Shown here one piece after another: positions 16,972 through 25,341 of a stretch of DNA of 64,000 bases (position 1 is the stretch's first letter; every line of letters begins with the position of its first letter). Under the pieces are notes generated by a model. That model saw only the letters and a program-made list of their open reading frames with translations, ran no database searches and was not told the DNA's origin. The position numbers were made by a program, and so were the translations under genes. Source of the stretch: Pseudomonas sp. R-28-1W-6 (GTDB lineage: Bacteria > Pseudomonadota > Gammaproteobacteria > Pseudomonadales > Pseudomonadaceae); the NCBI RefSeq assembly GCF_009799925.1, contig NZ_WELK01000013.1:1-64000 (forward strand), in the 5' to 3' direction.

Positions 16972-19676
16972 TGCGCGGCCTCCTGAACGCCAGTCACCAC
17001 GGCGCCGGCGATGACCGCCGGGATGCCCGCCAGGCCGACCGGCAGGCCGACCAGGCCGATGGCCAGCTCTTCGTTGATCTGCAGCGGCAGGCGCAGGGCC
17101 TGGCCATTGAGGGTCAGGCTGAGCAGGGTGCCTTCATTCGCGCCCAGGCGCTCGGCTTCGGCCTTGGCCAGGGCCACATACGGCTGCGGGATGCGCTCCT
17201 GCACCGGGGCGGCGCGCGACGAGGTTTCCTCGCTGCCGAACAGGTGGTGCAGCGGCACGGCCTGCAGGGTACCCGGCGCCGGATTGAACGCCGCCGGTAC
17301 GCCGAACCAGGCGAGGCTGGTGCCCTTGGCTTCGATCAGGCGCACGCCCGGATCGCCGGCGCGCAGATGGCCGCCGACTTCGTCCTGGAACTTGTTCCAG
17401 GCCTGTGGCGAGTTCCAGCCCGGCGACCAGGCGAACGGAATCTGCTGACGGTCTTCCTGGCTGCCGGCATAGCCTTCCATGGAGAAGGCGAAGGCCGAGT
17501 CTGCATCCTGCGGCTGGCGCGGCTCGTGCACGCTGATGTTGGCGCGCATGGCGGTGCGGCCGCTGTAGCGGTGCGGCTCGCGGGCCAGCTTGAGGCCCTT
17601 GATGCGGAACGAGGCGCTGGGGGCGGCGCCGGTGATGCCGGCCAGCACGCTGCTGCTGGCGGCGCAGGCCTCGGTGACCTGGTCCAGCTGGGTCCAGTCC
17701 ACGGGCTTGCCTTGCAGGGTGCTGTGCAGCGCATGCAGCCAGCGCCAGCCTTCGCGGATCAGGATGCTGCTGTCGTAATAGCTCGGCTCGAACACCTGGA
17801 AGAAGCGCTGGGCACGGCCCTCGAAGCTGACCAGGGTGCCGTCGCCTTCGGCGAAGCTGGCAGCCGGCAGCACCAGGTCGGCCTTGGCGCTGGTGGCGGT
17901 CTGCTGATGGTCGGCGACTATCAGCACCTTGGTCGCGGCCAGGGCGGCATCCACCTTGGCGGCGTCGGCGCGGCGGTACAGGTCGTTTTCCAGCACGATC
18001 AGGGCATCGGCCTGGCCGGCGCTGAGCGCGGCCAGGGCGGCGTCGACCGATTCGCCACCGAGCAGGACGGCGCCCATGCTGTTGGCTTCGGCGACGATCA
18101 GGCTGATGGAGCCGTTCTTCTCGCGATTCTTCAGGGCGCTGGCGATGTTGGCGGCGGCTTCGATCAGCGCCTTGCTGCCCAGCGAGGCGCCGGAGATGAT
18201 CAGCGGGCGCTTGGCGCTCAGCAGGGCGTCGGCGATGCGCTGCACCAGCTGCGCGGCGTCGCTGTCCAGGCCGCTGACGGCCGGGGCGCTCGGGTCGATG
18301 GCGTGGGCCACGGCGAAGCCGAGGCGGGCCAGGTCGTCGGGGGCGGCGTGCACGCATTCGGCGGCGACGTCATCCAGGCGGGTGGCGGCGACGCTGGCGA
18401 TGAACAGCGGATTCAGGGCGTGCTGGGCGACGTTCTGCACGGCGGCCATGTGCCAGTCCTGGATCTTCATCGAGGCGGCGATTTCGGTGGCCTTGCCCTT
18501 GACCGCCTGGCGCAGGGCCAGGGCCAGACGCGCGGCGGTCTGGGTCAGGTCTTCGCCGAGGACGAACACCGCGTCGTGGCTTTCCACCTCGCGCAGGGTC
18601 GGTACCGGCAGCGGGCCGTTCTGCAGGATGTCGCGGATCAGCCGGGTGTTTTCCAGCTCGCCGGCGGCGATGCCGCTGTAATAGTTGCCGGCACCGACCA
18701 GTTCGCGCAGGGCGAAGTTGCTTTCCAGGCTGGCGCGCGGCGAGCCGATGCCGATCACGCGCTTGCCCTTGAGCAGTTCGGCGGCCTTGTCCAGCGCCGC
18801 GTCGATGCCCAGTTGCTGGTTGCCCTGCAGCGGCTGGCGCGGACGATCGGTCCGGTTGACGTAGCCGTAGCCGAAACGGCCGCGGTCGCACAGGAAGTAC
18901 TGGTTGACCGAGCCGTTGAAGCGGTTCTCGATGCGGCGGATCTCGCCGTAGCGCTCGCCGGGGCTGATGTTGCAGCCGCTGGCGCAGCCGTGGCAGATGC
19001 TCGGCGAGAACTGCATGTCCCACTTGCGGTTGTAGCGCTCGGAGTGGGTCTTGTCGGTGAACACGCCGGTCGGGCAGACCTCGACCAGGTTGCCGGAAAA
19101 TTCGCTTTCCAGGGTGCCGTCTTCGACGCGGCCGAAGTACACGTTGTCGTGGGCGCCGTAGACGCCCAGGTCGGTACCGCCGGCGTAGTCCTTGTAGTAG
19201 CGTACGCAGCGGTAGCAGGCGATGCAGCGGTTCATCTCGTGGGAAATGAACGGGCCGAGCTGCTGGTTCTGGTGGGTGCGCTTGGTGAAGCGGTACCGGC
19301 GCTGGTTGTGGCCGGTCATCACCGTCATGTCCTGCAGGTGGCAGTGGCCGCCTTCCTCGCACACCGGGCAGTCGTGCGGGTGGTTGGTCATCAGCCACTC
19401 GACGACGCTGGCGCGGAACTGCTTGGCCTCTTCGTCGTCGATGCTGATCCAGGTGTTGTCGGTGGCCGGGGTCATGCAGGACATGACCAGGCGGCCGCGG
19501 GTGTCGTTCTCGTCGCTGTACTGCTTGACCGCACATTGGCGGCAGGCGCCGACGCTACCGAGCGCCGGGTGCCAGCAGAAGTAGGGGATGTCGAGCCCGA
19601 GGGACAGACAGGCCTGCAGCAGGTTGTCCGCACCGTCGACTTCGAAATCTTTGCCGTCTACGTGGATAGTGGCCAT
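16968..19676 (-). CDS. nuoG: NADH-quinone oxidoreductase subunit G
   Basis: The 902-residue iron-sulfur subunit of the peripheral arm. An N-terminal [2Fe-2S] domain has cysteines at FCWHPALGSVGACRQCAV, followed by the His-plus-three-Cys motif (HPHDCPVCEEGGHC), the [4Fe-4S] ligands CIACYRCVRYY and the extra N7 cluster motif ICHGCASGCN. A long molybdopterin-oxidoreductase-like domain follows, which has no active-site function in this family. The gene lies 94 bases downstream of nuoF, the widest gap in the operon, with a small hairpin in between. A long open frame on the other strand is a shadow of codon bias. Confidence 0.97.
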   Translation of the reverse strand: MATIHVDGKDFEVDGADNLLQACLSLGLDIPYFCWHPALGSVGACRQCAVKQYSDENDTRGRLVMSCMTPATDNTWISIDDEEAKQFRASVVEWLMTNHPHDCPVCEEGGHCHLQDMTVMTGHNQRRYRFTKRTHQNQQLGPFISHEMNRCIACYRCVRYYKDYAGGTDLGVYGAHDNVYFGRVEDGTLESEFSGNLVEVCPTGVFTDKTHSERYNRKWDMQFSPSICHGCASGCNISPGERYGEIRRIENRFNGSVNQYFLCDRGRFGYGYVNRTDRPRQPLQGNQQLGIDAALDKAAELLKGKRVIGIGSPRASLESNFALRELVGAGNYYSGIAAGELENTRLIRDILQNGPLPVPTLREVESHDAVFVLGEDLTQTAARLALALRQAVKGKATEIAASMKIQDWHMAAVQNVAQHALNPLFIASVAATRLDDVAAECVHAAPDDLARLGFAVAHAIDPSAPAVSGLDSDAAQLVQRIADALLSAKRPLIISGASLGSKALIEAAANIASALKNREKNGSISLIVAEANSMGAVLLGGESVDAALAALSAGQADALIVLENDLYRRADAAKVDAALAATKVLIVADHQQTATSAKADLVLPAASFAEGDGTLVSFEGRAQRFFQVFEPSYYDSSILIREGWRWLHALHSTLQGKPVDWTQLDQVTEACAASSSVLAGITGAAPSASFRIKGLKLAREPHRYSGRTAMRANISVHEPRQPQDADSAFAFSMEGYAGSQEDRQQIPFAWSPGWNSPQAWNKFQDEVGGHLRAGDPGVRLIEAKGTSLAWFGVPAAFNPAPGTLQAVPLHHLFGSEETSSRAAPVQERIPQPYVALAKAEAERLGANEGTLLSLTLNGQALRLPLQINEELAIGLVGLPVGLAGIPAVIAGAVVTGVQEAAQ

Positions 19677-19770
19677 GGTTCAGGTTTCTTCTTACCCGCG
19701 TGAGCGGGCTTGGCTAATGGAATCACGCTGTGTCGCGGGGCCAGGTCAGTGGCCGCCGTAACGCCAATCT

Positions 19771-21144
19771 TCACGCCGGGGCGAATTGCCCCGCGCTGGT
19801 CGGGGCGCTCGATCTGGCCACGCCAGCCTCGAACTCCGGACGGAAATACTTGATCGCACTGCCCAGCGGCTCGACGGCGCCCGGTGCATGGGCGCAGAAG
19901 GTCTTGCCGGGGCCGAGGAAGTTGACCAGGCCGAGCAGGGTCTCGATGTCCTCGGCGCTGCCTTGGCCACGCTCCAGGGCGCGCAGCATCTTCACGCTCC
20001 ACGGCAGGCCGTCGCGGCACGGCGTGCACCAGCCGCAGGATTCGCGGGCGAAGAACTCTTCCATGTTGCGCAGCAGGGCGACCATGTTCACCGAGTCGTC
20101 GATGGCCAGGGCCAGGCCGGTGCCCATGCGAGTACCGACCTTGGCGATGCCGCCGGCATACATCAGGGCGTCCAGGTGTTCCGGCAGGAGGAAGCCGGTG
20201 CCGGCGCCGCCGGGCTGCCAGGCTTTCAGCTTGTAGCCGTCGCGCATGCCGCCGGCGTAGTCCTCGAACAGCTCGCGGGCCGGCAGGCCGAACGGCAGTT
20301 CCCACAGGCCGGGGTTCTTCACCTTGCCGGAGAAGCCCATCAGCTTGGTGCCCATGTCTTCGCTGCCCGGACGGCACAGGGCCTTGTACCAGTCGACGCC
20401 GTTGGCGACGATGGCCGGTACGTTGCACAGGGTCTCGACGTTGTTGACGCAGGTCGGCTTGCCCCATACGCCGACGGCGGCGGGGAAGGGCGGCTTGGAG
20501 CGCGGGTTGGCGCGGCGGCCTTCCAGGGAGTTGATCAGCGCAGTTTCTTCGCCGCAGATGTAGCGCCCGGCGCCGGTATGGACGAACAGCTCGAAGTCGA
20601 AACCGCTGCCGAGGATGTTCTTGCCCAGCAGCCCGGCGGCCTTGGCCTCGGCGATGGCGCGATTGAGGTTGGCGGCGGCGTCGACGTACTCGCCGCGCAG
20701 GAAGATGTAGCCGCGATAGGCCTTGAGGGCGCGCGCGCTGATCAGCATGCCTTCCACCAGCAGGTGAGGCAGCTGCTCCATGAGCATGCGGTCCTTCCAG
20801 GTGTTCGGCTCCATCTCGTCCGCGTTGCACAGCAGGTAGCGGATGTTCATGGATTCGTCGGCCGGCATCAGGCCCCACTTCACGCCGGTGGGGAAGCCCG
20901 CACCGCCACGGCCCTTGAGGCCGGAGTCCTTGACCGTCTGCACGATGTCGGCCTGGGCCATTTCGCCCAGGGCCTTGCGCGCGGCGGCATAGCCGTTCTT
21001 CGCCTGGTATTCCTCCAGCCACACCGGCTGGGCGTCGTCGCGCAGGCGCCAGGTCAGCGGATGGGTCTCTTCGCTGCGGGCGATGCGGTTGGCCGGTCCG
21101 ATGGAGGTCAGCGTCTTGATGCTCATAGCGGTGCGCCCAGTCAT
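19771..21144 (-). CDS. nuoF: NADH-quinone oxidoreductase subunit F
   Basis: The NADH-oxidising flavoprotein subunit, which carries FMN and the N3 [4Fe-4S] cluster. The glycine-rich loop GRGGAGFPTG, the GAGRYICGEETALINSLEG motif and the cluster ligands ESCGWCTPCRDG are all present. I chose the ATG at 21144 (457 residues) because GGAGG lies seven bases upstream and the codon overlaps the nuoE stop (ATGA). A second ATG at 21126 would give a start nearer to some homologues but has no ribosome site. The last residues after FEAGVARS are variable. Confidence 0.96.
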   Translation of the reverse strand: MTGRTAMSIKTLTSIGPANRIARSEETHPLTWRLRDDAQPVWLEEYQAKNGYAAARKALGEMAQADIVQTVKDSGLKGRGGAGFPTGVKWGLMPADESMNIRYLLCNADEMEPNTWKDRMLMEQLPHLLVEGMLISARALKAYRGYIFLRGEYVDAAANLNRAIAEAKAAGLLGKNILGSGFDFELFVHTGAGRYICGEETALINSLEGRRANPRSKPPFPAAVGVWGKPTCVNNVETLCNVPAIVANGVDWYKALCRPGSEDMGTKLMGFSGKVKNPGLWELPFGLPARELFEDYAGGMRDGYKLKAWQPGGAGTGFLLPEHLDALMYAGGIAKVGTRMGTGLALAIDDSVNMVALLRNMEEFFARESCGWCTPCRDGLPWSVKMLRALERGQGSAEDIETLLGLVNFLGPGKTFCAHAPGAVEPLGSAIKYFRPEFEAGVARSSAPTSAGQFAPA

Positions 21145-21635
21145 TGATAGGCCTCCAGCAGTTGGGCGACGCCGTCGGGATCAATGTTGCCGAAGGTGTC
21201 GTCGTCGATCATCACCGCCGGGGCCTTGTCGCAGTTGCCCAGGCAGCACACCGGCAACAGGGTGAAGCGGCCGTCGGTGGTGGTCTGCCCGGGTACGATG
21301 CCGAGCTGATCCTTGAGGCTGGCCAGGACGTTCTCGTGGCCGCCGACGAAGCAGGTCATGCTGTCGCACACGCGGATGATGTGGCGACCCACCGGCTGGC
21401 GGAAGATCTGACTATAGAAGGTGGCCACGCCCTCGACGTCGCTGGCCGGAATGCCGAGGATCGCGCCGATGGCATCGGCGGCGCCGTCCGGCACCCAGCC
21501 GCGGGCCTTCTGCACGATCTTCAGGGCTTCGATGGACGCCGCGCGCGGGTCCTCGTAGTGGTGCATCTCGTGCTCGATGGCCGAGCGCTCGGCTTCGCTG
21601 AGGGCGAAGCGATCAGTCTGGATAAGCGTGCTCAT
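21141..21635 (-). CDS. nuoE: NADH-quinone oxidoreductase subunit E
   Basis: A 164-residue thioredoxin-fold subunit that binds the N1a [2Fe-2S] cluster beside NuoF. The four ligands are in CDSMTC and CCLGNC. The start at 21635 lies two bases after the nuoCD stop, and the stop overlaps nuoF by four bases. Confidence 0.97.
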   Translation of the reverse strand: MSTLIQTDRFALSEAERSAIEHEMHHYEDPRAASIEALKIVQKARGWVPDGAADAIGAILGIPASDVEGVATFYSQIFRQPVGRHIIRVCDSMTCFVGGHENVLASLKDQLGIVPGQTTTDGRFTLLPVCCLGNCDKAPAVMIDDDTFGNIDPDGVAQLLEAYQ

Positions 21636-21637
21636 AA

Positions 21638-23419
21638 TCAGCGGTCCACGTCGGCCATAACGAAGTCGATACTGCCCAGGTAGGCGATGAGGTCGGCCAC
21701 CATGCTGCCGCGGATCACGGAGGGGATCTGCTGCAGGTGGGCGAAGCTCGGGGTGCGGATCCGGGTGCGGTAGCTCATGGTGCTGCCGTCGCTGGTCAGG
21801 TAATAGCTGTTGATGCCCTTGGTCGCCTCGATCATCTGGAAGCTCTCGTTGGCCGGCATGACCGGCCCCCAGGAAACCTGCAGGAAGTGGGTGATCAGGG
21901 TCTCGATGTGCTGCAGCGTGCGCTCTTTCGGCGGCGGCGTGGTCAGCGGGTGATCCGCCTTGTACGGGCCTTCCGGCATGTTGCGCAGGCACTGGTCGAT
22001 GATCCTGATGCTCTGGCGCATCTCTTCCACGCGCACCATGCAGCGGTCGTAGGCATCGCCGTTGTGCGCCAGCGGCACTTCGAACTCGAAGTTTTCGTAG
22101 CCTGAGTACGGGCGTGCCTTGCGCAGGTCGAAGTCACAGCCGGTGGAGCGCAGGCCGGCACCGGTGACGCCCCATTCCAGCGCTTCCTTGGTGTTGTACT
22201 GGGCCACGCCGACGGTGCGGCCCTTGAGGATGCTGTTCTTCAGCGCGGCCTTGGTGTATTCGTCGAGGCGCTTGGGCAGCCATTCGACGAATTCCTTGAC
22301 CAGGCCGTCCCAGCCGCGCGGCAGGTCGTGGGCGACGCCGCCGATGCGGTACCAGGCCGGGTGCAGACGGAAGCCGGTGATGGCCTCGATCACCTTGTAG
22401 GCGCGCTGGCGGTCGGTGAAGGTGAAGAACACCGGGGTCATCGCCCCGACGTCCTGGATATAGGTGCCGAGGAACAGCAGGTGGCTGGTGATGCGGAAGA
22501 ACTCGGCCAGCATCACGCGGATGAAGTCGACCTTCTGCGGCACCTGGATACCGGCCAGCTTCTCGACCGCCAGCACGTAGGGCAGGTTGTTCATCACCCC
22601 GCCGAGGTAATCGATGCGGTCGGTATAGGGAATGAAGCTGTGCCAGGACTGGCGCTCGGCCATCTTCTCGGCGCCGCGGTGGTGGTAACCGATCTCCGGC
22701 ACGCAGTCGACGATCTCTTCGCCATCGAGCTGCAGGATGATGCGGAACGCACCGTGGGCGGACGGGTGGTTGGGGCCCAGGTTGAGGAACATGTAGTCCT
22801 CGTGCTCGCCGCCACGCTTCATGCCCCAGTCTTCCGGCTTGAAGCGCGCCGCCTCTTCTTCGAGCTGCTGCTTGGCCAGGTTCAGGCTGTACGGGTCGAA
22901 TTCGGTGGCGCGCGCAGGGTAGTCCTTGCGCAGCGGGTGACCTTCCCAGGTCGGCGGCATCATGATCCGGGTCAGGTGCGGGTGACCGCTGAAGGTGATG
23001 CCGTACAGGTCCCACACTTCGCGCTCGTACCAGTTGGCGTTGGGCCAGATGCTGGTGACGCTGGGCAGGCTGAGGTCGCGCTCGGACAGCGCCACCTTGA
23101 TCATGATGTCGCTGTTACGTTCGAGCGACATCAGGTGGTAGAACACCGTGAAGTCGGCGCCCGGCAGGCCGCGACGCTGGGTGCGCAGGCGCTCGTCGAC
23201 GCCATGCAGGTCATACAGCATGACGTAGGGGCGCGGCAGGTTGCGCAGGAAGGTCAGGACGTTGATCAGGCGATCACGGGAAACCCACAGCACCGGCATG
23301 CCGGTGCGGGTGCTCTGGACGGTGAACGCCTCGGCACCAAAACGGGAATTGAGCTCGACAACCACGTCTTGGTCATCGGCTTTGTATGGCGGTATGGACA
23401 GAATGCTGTCTGCAGTCAT
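21638..23419 (-). CDS. nuoC: NADH-quinone oxidoreductase subunits C and D, fused
   Basis: A single 593-residue protein joins NuoC (about residues 1-190, with the signature around ANWYEREVWDLYGITFSGHP) to NuoD (about 200-593, the hydrogenase-large-subunit-like domain with GPNHPSAHGAFR and YHHRGAEKMAE that shapes the quinone site). The fusion is normal for Pseudomonas and enterobacteria and is often called nuoCD. The gap to nuoB is 58 bases. Confidence 0.97.
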   Translation of the reverse strand: MTADSILSIPPYKADDQDVVVELNSRFGAEAFTVQSTRTGMPVLWVSRDRLINVLTFLRNLPRPYVMLYDLHGVDERLRTQRRGLPGADFTVFYHLMSLERNSDIMIKVALSERDLSLPSVTSIWPNANWYEREVWDLYGITFSGHPHLTRIMMPPTWEGHPLRKDYPARATEFDPYSLNLAKQQLEEEAARFKPEDWGMKRGGEHEDYMFLNLGPNHPSAHGAFRIILQLDGEEIVDCVPEIGYHHRGAEKMAERQSWHSFIPYTDRIDYLGGVMNNLPYVLAVEKLAGIQVPQKVDFIRVMLAEFFRITSHLLFLGTYIQDVGAMTPVFFTFTDRQRAYKVIEAITGFRLHPAWYRIGGVAHDLPRGWDGLVKEFVEWLPKRLDEYTKAALKNSILKGRTVGVAQYNTKEALEWGVTGAGLRSTGCDFDLRKARPYSGYENFEFEVPLAHNGDAYDRCMVRVEEMRQSIRIIDQCLRNMPEGPYKADHPLTTPPPKERTLQHIETLITHFLQVSWGPVMPANESFQMIEATKGINSYYLTSDGSTMSYRTRIRTPSFAHLQQIPSVIRGSMVADLIAYLGSIDFVMADVDR

Positions 23420-23477
23420 GGTCTCGGTCGCTATCGGTCAACGGCGTCAGTGAGCGGGCTCGAACGGGAGCCCGGGC

Positions 23478-24155
23478 TCACACTTCGTCGGGGCTGCGCA
23501 GGTTGGTGACAGCTATGCGCTGTTCGCGGCGCTGTTCTTTCTGCGAAGGCATTTCGGCACGGTAGATGCCTTGATCGCCCACGACCCAGGACAGCGGACG
23601 ACGCTCCTTGCCGATTGACTCCTGCAGCAGCATCAAGCCTTGCAGGAACGCTTCGGGGCGGGGCGGGCAGCCGGGAATGTAGACGTCGACCGGAAGGAAC
23701 TTGTCGACCCCCTGAACCACCGAGTAGATGTCGTACATGCCGCCGGAGTTGGCGCACGAGCCCATGGAAATCACCCACTTGGGCTCCAGCATCTGCTCGT
23801 ACAGGCGCTGGATGATCGGCGCCATCTTGATGAAGCAGGTACCGGCGATGACCATGAAATCGGCCTGGCGCGGGGACGCACGGATGACTTCCGCGCCGAA
23901 GCGCGCGATATCGTGGGGCGCAGTGAAGGCCGTGGTCATTTCCACGTAGCAGCAGGACAGGCCGAAGTTGTACGGCCACAGGGAATTCTTGCGACCCCAG
24001 TTCACCGCACCGTTGAGAACATCTTCGAGCTTGCCCATGTAGATGTTCTTGTGGACCTGATCTTCTAGCAGCGGGTCGGAGACAGTCTCCCGCTCGCCGA
24101 CCGGATACTGCTCGTTAGGCGCATCCGGATCGATCCGAGTAAGTTTGTATTGCAT
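23478..24155 (-). CDS. nuoB: NADH-quinone oxidoreductase subunit B
   Basis: This 225-residue subunit holds the terminal [4Fe-4S] cluster N2 that reduces quinone. The ligands are the tandem Cys68-Cys69 (GLSCCYVEM), Cys134 (GSCANSGG) and Cys163 (PGCPPRPE). I chose the ATG at 24155, which has GAGG eight bases upstream. A TTG two codons earlier is in frame but would only add Met-Ala. Confidence 0.97.
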   Translation of the reverse strand: MQYKLTRIDPDAPNEQYPVGERETVSDPLLEDQVHKNIYMGKLEDVLNGAVNWGRKNSLWPYNFGLSCCYVEMTTAFTAPHDIARFGAEVIRASPRQADFMVIAGTCFIKMAPIIQRLYEQMLEPKWVISMGSCANSGGMYDIYSVVQGVDKFLPVDVYIPGCPPRPEAFLQGLMLLQESIGKERRPLSWVVGDQGIYRAEMPSQKEQRREQRIAVTNLRSPDEV

Positions 24156-24165
24156 TGCCAAAGCC

Positions 24166-24579
24166 TCATTGTTTTAGCTTCGCCTGCCGATTGCGACGGC
24201 CCTCGGGTGCCCAGTCGAGCGCGCCGATACGCCAAAGATAGACAAGACCTGCCAACAGAATTGCTATGAAAACTGTAGCTTCGATCAGGCCGGCCCAGCC
24301 GCTTTCGCGTACCGAGACTGCCCAAGCGAAGAGAAAGAGGGCTTCAACATCGAAGATCACGAAAAGCATCGCGACCAGATAGAACTTTGCCGAGAGGCGT
24401 AGGCGGGCCGTGCCGGTGGGCAGCATGCCGGATTCAAAGGGGTCGTTCTTGCTCCGCCCCCAGGCCCGGCTGCCGAGCAGGCTGGAAACGCCGAGCATGA
24501 AAGCGATGAGCCCGAACACGCCGAGCAGAAAAATGGCAAAAGCCCAGTTGTGGGACATGGTCGTTACCGCATCAGGCAT
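24166..24579 (-). CDS. nuoA: NADH-quinone oxidoreductase subunit A
   Basis: The first gene of the operon, a 137-residue membrane subunit with three helices. The conserved acidic stretch FVIFDVEALFLFAW in the second helix is present. The ATG at 24579 is preceded by a strong AAGGAG. A longer reading upstream runs through the probable promoter and is rejected. Confidence 0.96.
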   Translation of the reverse strand: MPDAVTTMSHNWAFAIFLLGVFGLIAFMLGVSSLLGSRAWGRSKNDPFESGMLPTGTARLRLSAKFYLVAMLFVIFDVEALFLFAWAVSVRESGWAGLIEATVFIAILLAGLVYLWRIGALDWAPEGRRNRQAKLKQ

Positions 24580-24661
24580 GCCGGTTCTCCTTGGATAAAG
24601 GGACGGCCTTCTATTTATGTGGAGAGCACCCGATCCGGGGGCCCTGCAAAGTATGGGCGCA

Positions 24662-24691
24662 ATTTTATGCGCGCAGGGCAAGGTAAGTAAA
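24662..24691 (-). promoter_or_regulatory. Candidate nuo operon promoter inside an inverted repeat
   Basis: On the minus strand TTTACT (at 24686-24691) lies 18 bases before TAAAAT (at 24662-24667), five of six matches to the -10 consensus, and about 80 bases upstream of nuoA. Perfect seven-base arms GCCCTGC (24641-24647) and GCAGGGC (24673-24679) flank and overlap the -10, so a regulator could act here. Confidence 0.4.
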
Positions 24692-25250
24692 TTTTTCTGA
24701 ATAAAAAAATGAACGGATCCGGCGGGGTATCCAGACCCTCCGCGGCTGTAACGCAGGCCCGATCAACCCTGCAGAGCGCTCTACTCCTTTGGTAGTACGC
24801 CTAAATTGACGTTTTTTGACTCTGGATTGACGCCTTTGCGAAAGATATCTGTCCGTAATTGTTTACGCGGCACTGTATTAGCCGCCGATCAGGAACAAGT
24901 TTTTTGTCTGCAGGATCGTAAAAAAACATTCGGCGCGGGCCCGGATAATTGTAAGTGGGGCAGCGGAAGCCGAGTGTGAGGCTCAAGGTGTCGCCTTTCA
25001 GGCGGCCAATCGCCCGGTTGCGATCGTGCCGGCCGGTACCAAGCGGGCGTAATTGGGGCGATCTTGGTGGTGCAGGAGGGCTGGCCCCATATAGATGTTG
25101 CCTTGCAGGGCGATGGTAGGGCGCCGGGCGTTGCGGTTGCCCGTGCGGGGTTCCCGCATGGGCGGGTCGCAATTTGGATTCGCTCTGTGTGGGGCACGCC
25201 TGGGCGTCTGCGAAGGCCTGCCTGGGCGGATGGTGCGGCTTTAGGCGCTG
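24692..25250 (-). other. Unassigned intergenic region between nuoA and aceA
   Basis: About 560 bases hold no gene I can support. In P. aeruginosa two small genes (PA2635 and PA2636, as I recall) lie at this place; I do not see them. One visible element is three TTGAC pentamers at 24806, 24816 and 24827, in helical phase on the plus strand. The rest shows no clear hairpin, tRNA or signal. Confidence 0.5.
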
Positions 25251-25287
25251 CACAAAAAACAAACCCCAGCATCGCTGCTGGGGTTTG
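25251..25287 (-). terminator. Terminator of aceA
   Basis: A twelve-base perfect stem (caaaccccagca at 25260-25271 with tgctggggtttg at 25276-25287) with loop tcgc is followed on the minus strand by a T-run. It lies about 55 bases after the aceA stop. Confidence 0.9.
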
Positions 25288-25341
25288 TCTGGCAACACTC
25301 TCGATCAGGGGCGTGGCTCTGTTCGAGAGAACCGGTTCCTG

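Noticed and set aside
16971..19703. A 910-codon open frame on the plus strand opposite nuoG, and similar long frames opposite ftsK (44910-47153), nuoM and nuoL
   Set aside because: They lie exactly opposite intact, recognised genes and have the skewed composition expected from GC-rich third positions. No family features or ribosome sites are visible.
24801..25298. A 165-codon minus-strand frame between nuoA and aceA
   Set aside because: It starts inside the aceA terminator, has no ribosome site, and its composition (Pro, Arg, His rich) is typical of non-coding GC-rich DNA.
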